Below, piece by piece: positions 5,631 through 6,609 of a DNA stretch of 6,609 nt. Origin of the DNA: an uncultured Pseudomonadota bacterium (GTDB lineage: Bacteria > Pseudomonadota > Gammaproteobacteria > Burkholderiales > SG8-41). Under the pieces are notes generated by a model. It did no database searches, was not told the DNA's origin, and saw only the letters and a list, made by a program, of their open reading frames with translations. The stretch lies in contig CAMPGR010000171.1 of NCBI GenBank assembly GCA_946885605.1, positions 1 to 6,609 on the forward strand, read 5' to 3'. The translations under genes and the position numbers were made by a program. The first letter of the stretch is position 1, and every line of letters starts with the position of its first letter.

Positions 5631-6509
5631 CTACGTGCTTCCTGCGGCGAGCGCCAGATCGATGAAGGCACGCACTTTCGCCGGTATGAACGGCTGGCTC
5701 GGGTACACGAAGGAAAGCGCACCCGTGGTCCAGGTCCACTTGGGGAGCACGCGTACGAGCATGCCATCTCGTGTGCAGGCGCGACAGAGGAAGTCCGGCA
5801 ACGTTCCAATTCCCGCGCTCTCCAGCACGAGCGCGCGCAGCGTTTCCATATCATCCACGCTGATACGTCCGTTCGACGGCAGCTCGGCTTTCTGGCGGCC
5901 GTCGCTCAGCCGAAGCCCCTGTCTCGCCAGGTGGGAAAAGACGAGGCAGTCGTGGCCTTCCAGATCGACGGGCACTCGGGGAGTCCCGCGTTGCGCCAGG
6001 TAATCCGGGCTCGCCCACAGGTCGACCGTAAACGAAAGGAACCGACGTGCGACGAGCGTCGAATCCTTGATCTCAGCCGCCCGGACGGCGAGGTCGATCC
6101 CTTCGCCGACAAGATCCACAACTCGGTTCGCGACGATAATCTCGATCTTCAGCCGCGGATATCTCCGAACGTATTCGGTGGCGATGGGCGGCAGCAGGCT
6201 GTGCGCCACGTCTCCGGTAACGGTAATTCGGAGCACTCCACGGGGCTCTGCGGTTGCCGAACTGATCTCCGCCTCCGCTGTCTCGATCTCGGCGAGGCCG
6301 CGCATGCACCGCGCAAAATACGCCTGTCCCGCTGGCGTGATGTGGAGCTTGCGAGTGGTGCGTTGAATGAGCGTAACGCCAAGTCGTTTCTCCAGACGCG
6401 CGACTTTCGCGCTGACGGTTGTGTTTGGCATGTCGAGCAGTCGGGCGGCCTTGCTGAAGCTGCCGGCCTGAGCCACCTTCACAAACACCGCAATGTCGTC
6501 AAGGTCCAT
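5631..6509 (-). CDS. LysR-type transcriptional regulator
   Basis: A 292-residue DNA-binding regulator of normal family length. The winged helix-turn-helix occupies about residues 1-60, starting with MDLDDIAVFVKVAQAGSFSKAARLL (quoted in part: AVFVKVAQAGSFSKAARLL, 7-25), recognition helix near TTVSAKVARLE (30-40), then RTTRKLHITPAG (50-61). A linker helix rich in A and E follows (to about 85), then the two-lobed effector-binding domain: GVLRITVTGDVAHSLL, LVGEGIDLAVRA, a hinge near FTVDLWASPDYLAQRGTP, and SAGIGTLPDFL near the C-terminus. It resembles the DsdA/AaeR-like group that repress or activate a neighbouring gene in response to a small molecule; the effector cannot be told from sequence. 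The start is set by the canonical N-terminus, though no good ribosome site is visible. Targets may include a gene to the right of the window or the small gene and aconitase to the left. Confidence 0.95.
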   Translation of the reverse strand: MDLDDIAVFVKVAQAGSFSKAARLLDMPNTTVSAKVARLEKRLGVTLIQRTTRKLHITPAGQAYFARCMRGLAEIETAEAEISSATAEPRGVLRITVTGDVAHSLLPPIATEYVRRYPRLKIEIIVANRVVDLVGEGIDLAVRAAEIKDSTLVARRFLSFTVDLWASPDYLAQRGTPRVPVDLEGHDCLVFSHLARQGLRLSDGRQKAELPSNGRISVDDMETLRALVLESAGIGTLPDFLCRACTRDGMLVRVLPKWTWTTGALSFVYPSQPFIPAKVRAFIDLALAAGST

Positions 6510-6609
6510 GCCGCATTATGCATGCTGTTGCACAAAGCTTTCCACGCCAGAGGGCTAATCAAACGGACGAGCAGCCGTTACAGTAGCTAAGATGAAGGTG
6601 GACGAGCGA
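6510..6609. promoter_or_regulatory. LysR upstream region, possible divergent promoter
   Basis: The 82 bp upstream of the LysR start contain GCATTATGC (6513-6521, perfect 4-bp arms around T) overlapping GCATGC (6520-6525), which touch the LysR leader and could be an autoregulatory site. LysR genes are often divergent from a target, and an ATG on the + strand at 6592 opens a frame (M K V D E R) that runs off the right edge. It lacks a clear ribosome site, and six codons are too few to judge. No convincing -35/-10 pair was found on either strand. Confidence 0.3.

Noticed and set aside
5592..6590. 332-codon open frame on the + strand opposite the LysR gene
   Set aside because: It is a shadow of the LysR gene; the translation shows no domain and is rich in Arg, Ala and His as expected for antisense of a GC-rich gene.
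1..6609. CRISPR array, tRNA, rRNA, insertion sequence or attachment site
   Set aside because: No regularly spaced repeats, no cloverleaf or rRNA-like stretch, no transposase frame and no terminal repeats were seen on reading both strands.

Overview
The window is GC-rich, with compact genes, AGGAG-type ribosome binding sites and protein families typical of soil or plant-associated Proteobacteria. A betaproteobacterium of the Burkholderiales is my best guess, but this is inference from style and gene content, with no marker gene to fix it.

Left part (1-2232, all + strand): the end of a universal stress protein is followed by an ECF-type RNA polymerase sigma factor, then a two-gene unit for two small exported proteins. 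These are a DUF4142 (predicted helical, ferritin-like) protein and an amicyanin/plastocyanin-type blue copper protein, separated by 2 bp. The sigma gene and the two-gene unit are each preceded by nearly the same element (GGAACG[A/C]CGA, followed 14-15 nt after GGAAC by AATCA). It looks like an ECF-type promoter and suggests that the sigma factor controls itself and the exported pair. No anti-sigma gene is visible next to it.

Right part (2325-6509, all - strand): a LysR-type regulator, then a 54-residue single-span membrane protein, then a long aconitase A gene that runs convergently into the copper-protein gene. The aconitase frame is interrupted by one in-frame TAA at a normally sense position between two otherwise well-conserved halves. 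Two of the three iron-sulfur cysteines and the swivel domain lie after the stop, so as written the gene cannot make a normal enzyme. The restored protein (969 residues) would also be longer than usual because of a linker before the first cluster cysteine and a C-terminal tail ending in ESFPASDPPAY. The aconitase leader carries a strong GC hairpin just upstream of the ribosome binding site.

The common theme is stress and redox: a stress protein, an alternative sigma factor, a periplasmic copper protein and an iron-sulfur enzyme. The strongest leads are the repeated promoter element, which ties the sigma factor to the exported pair, and the interrupted, tailed aconitase.
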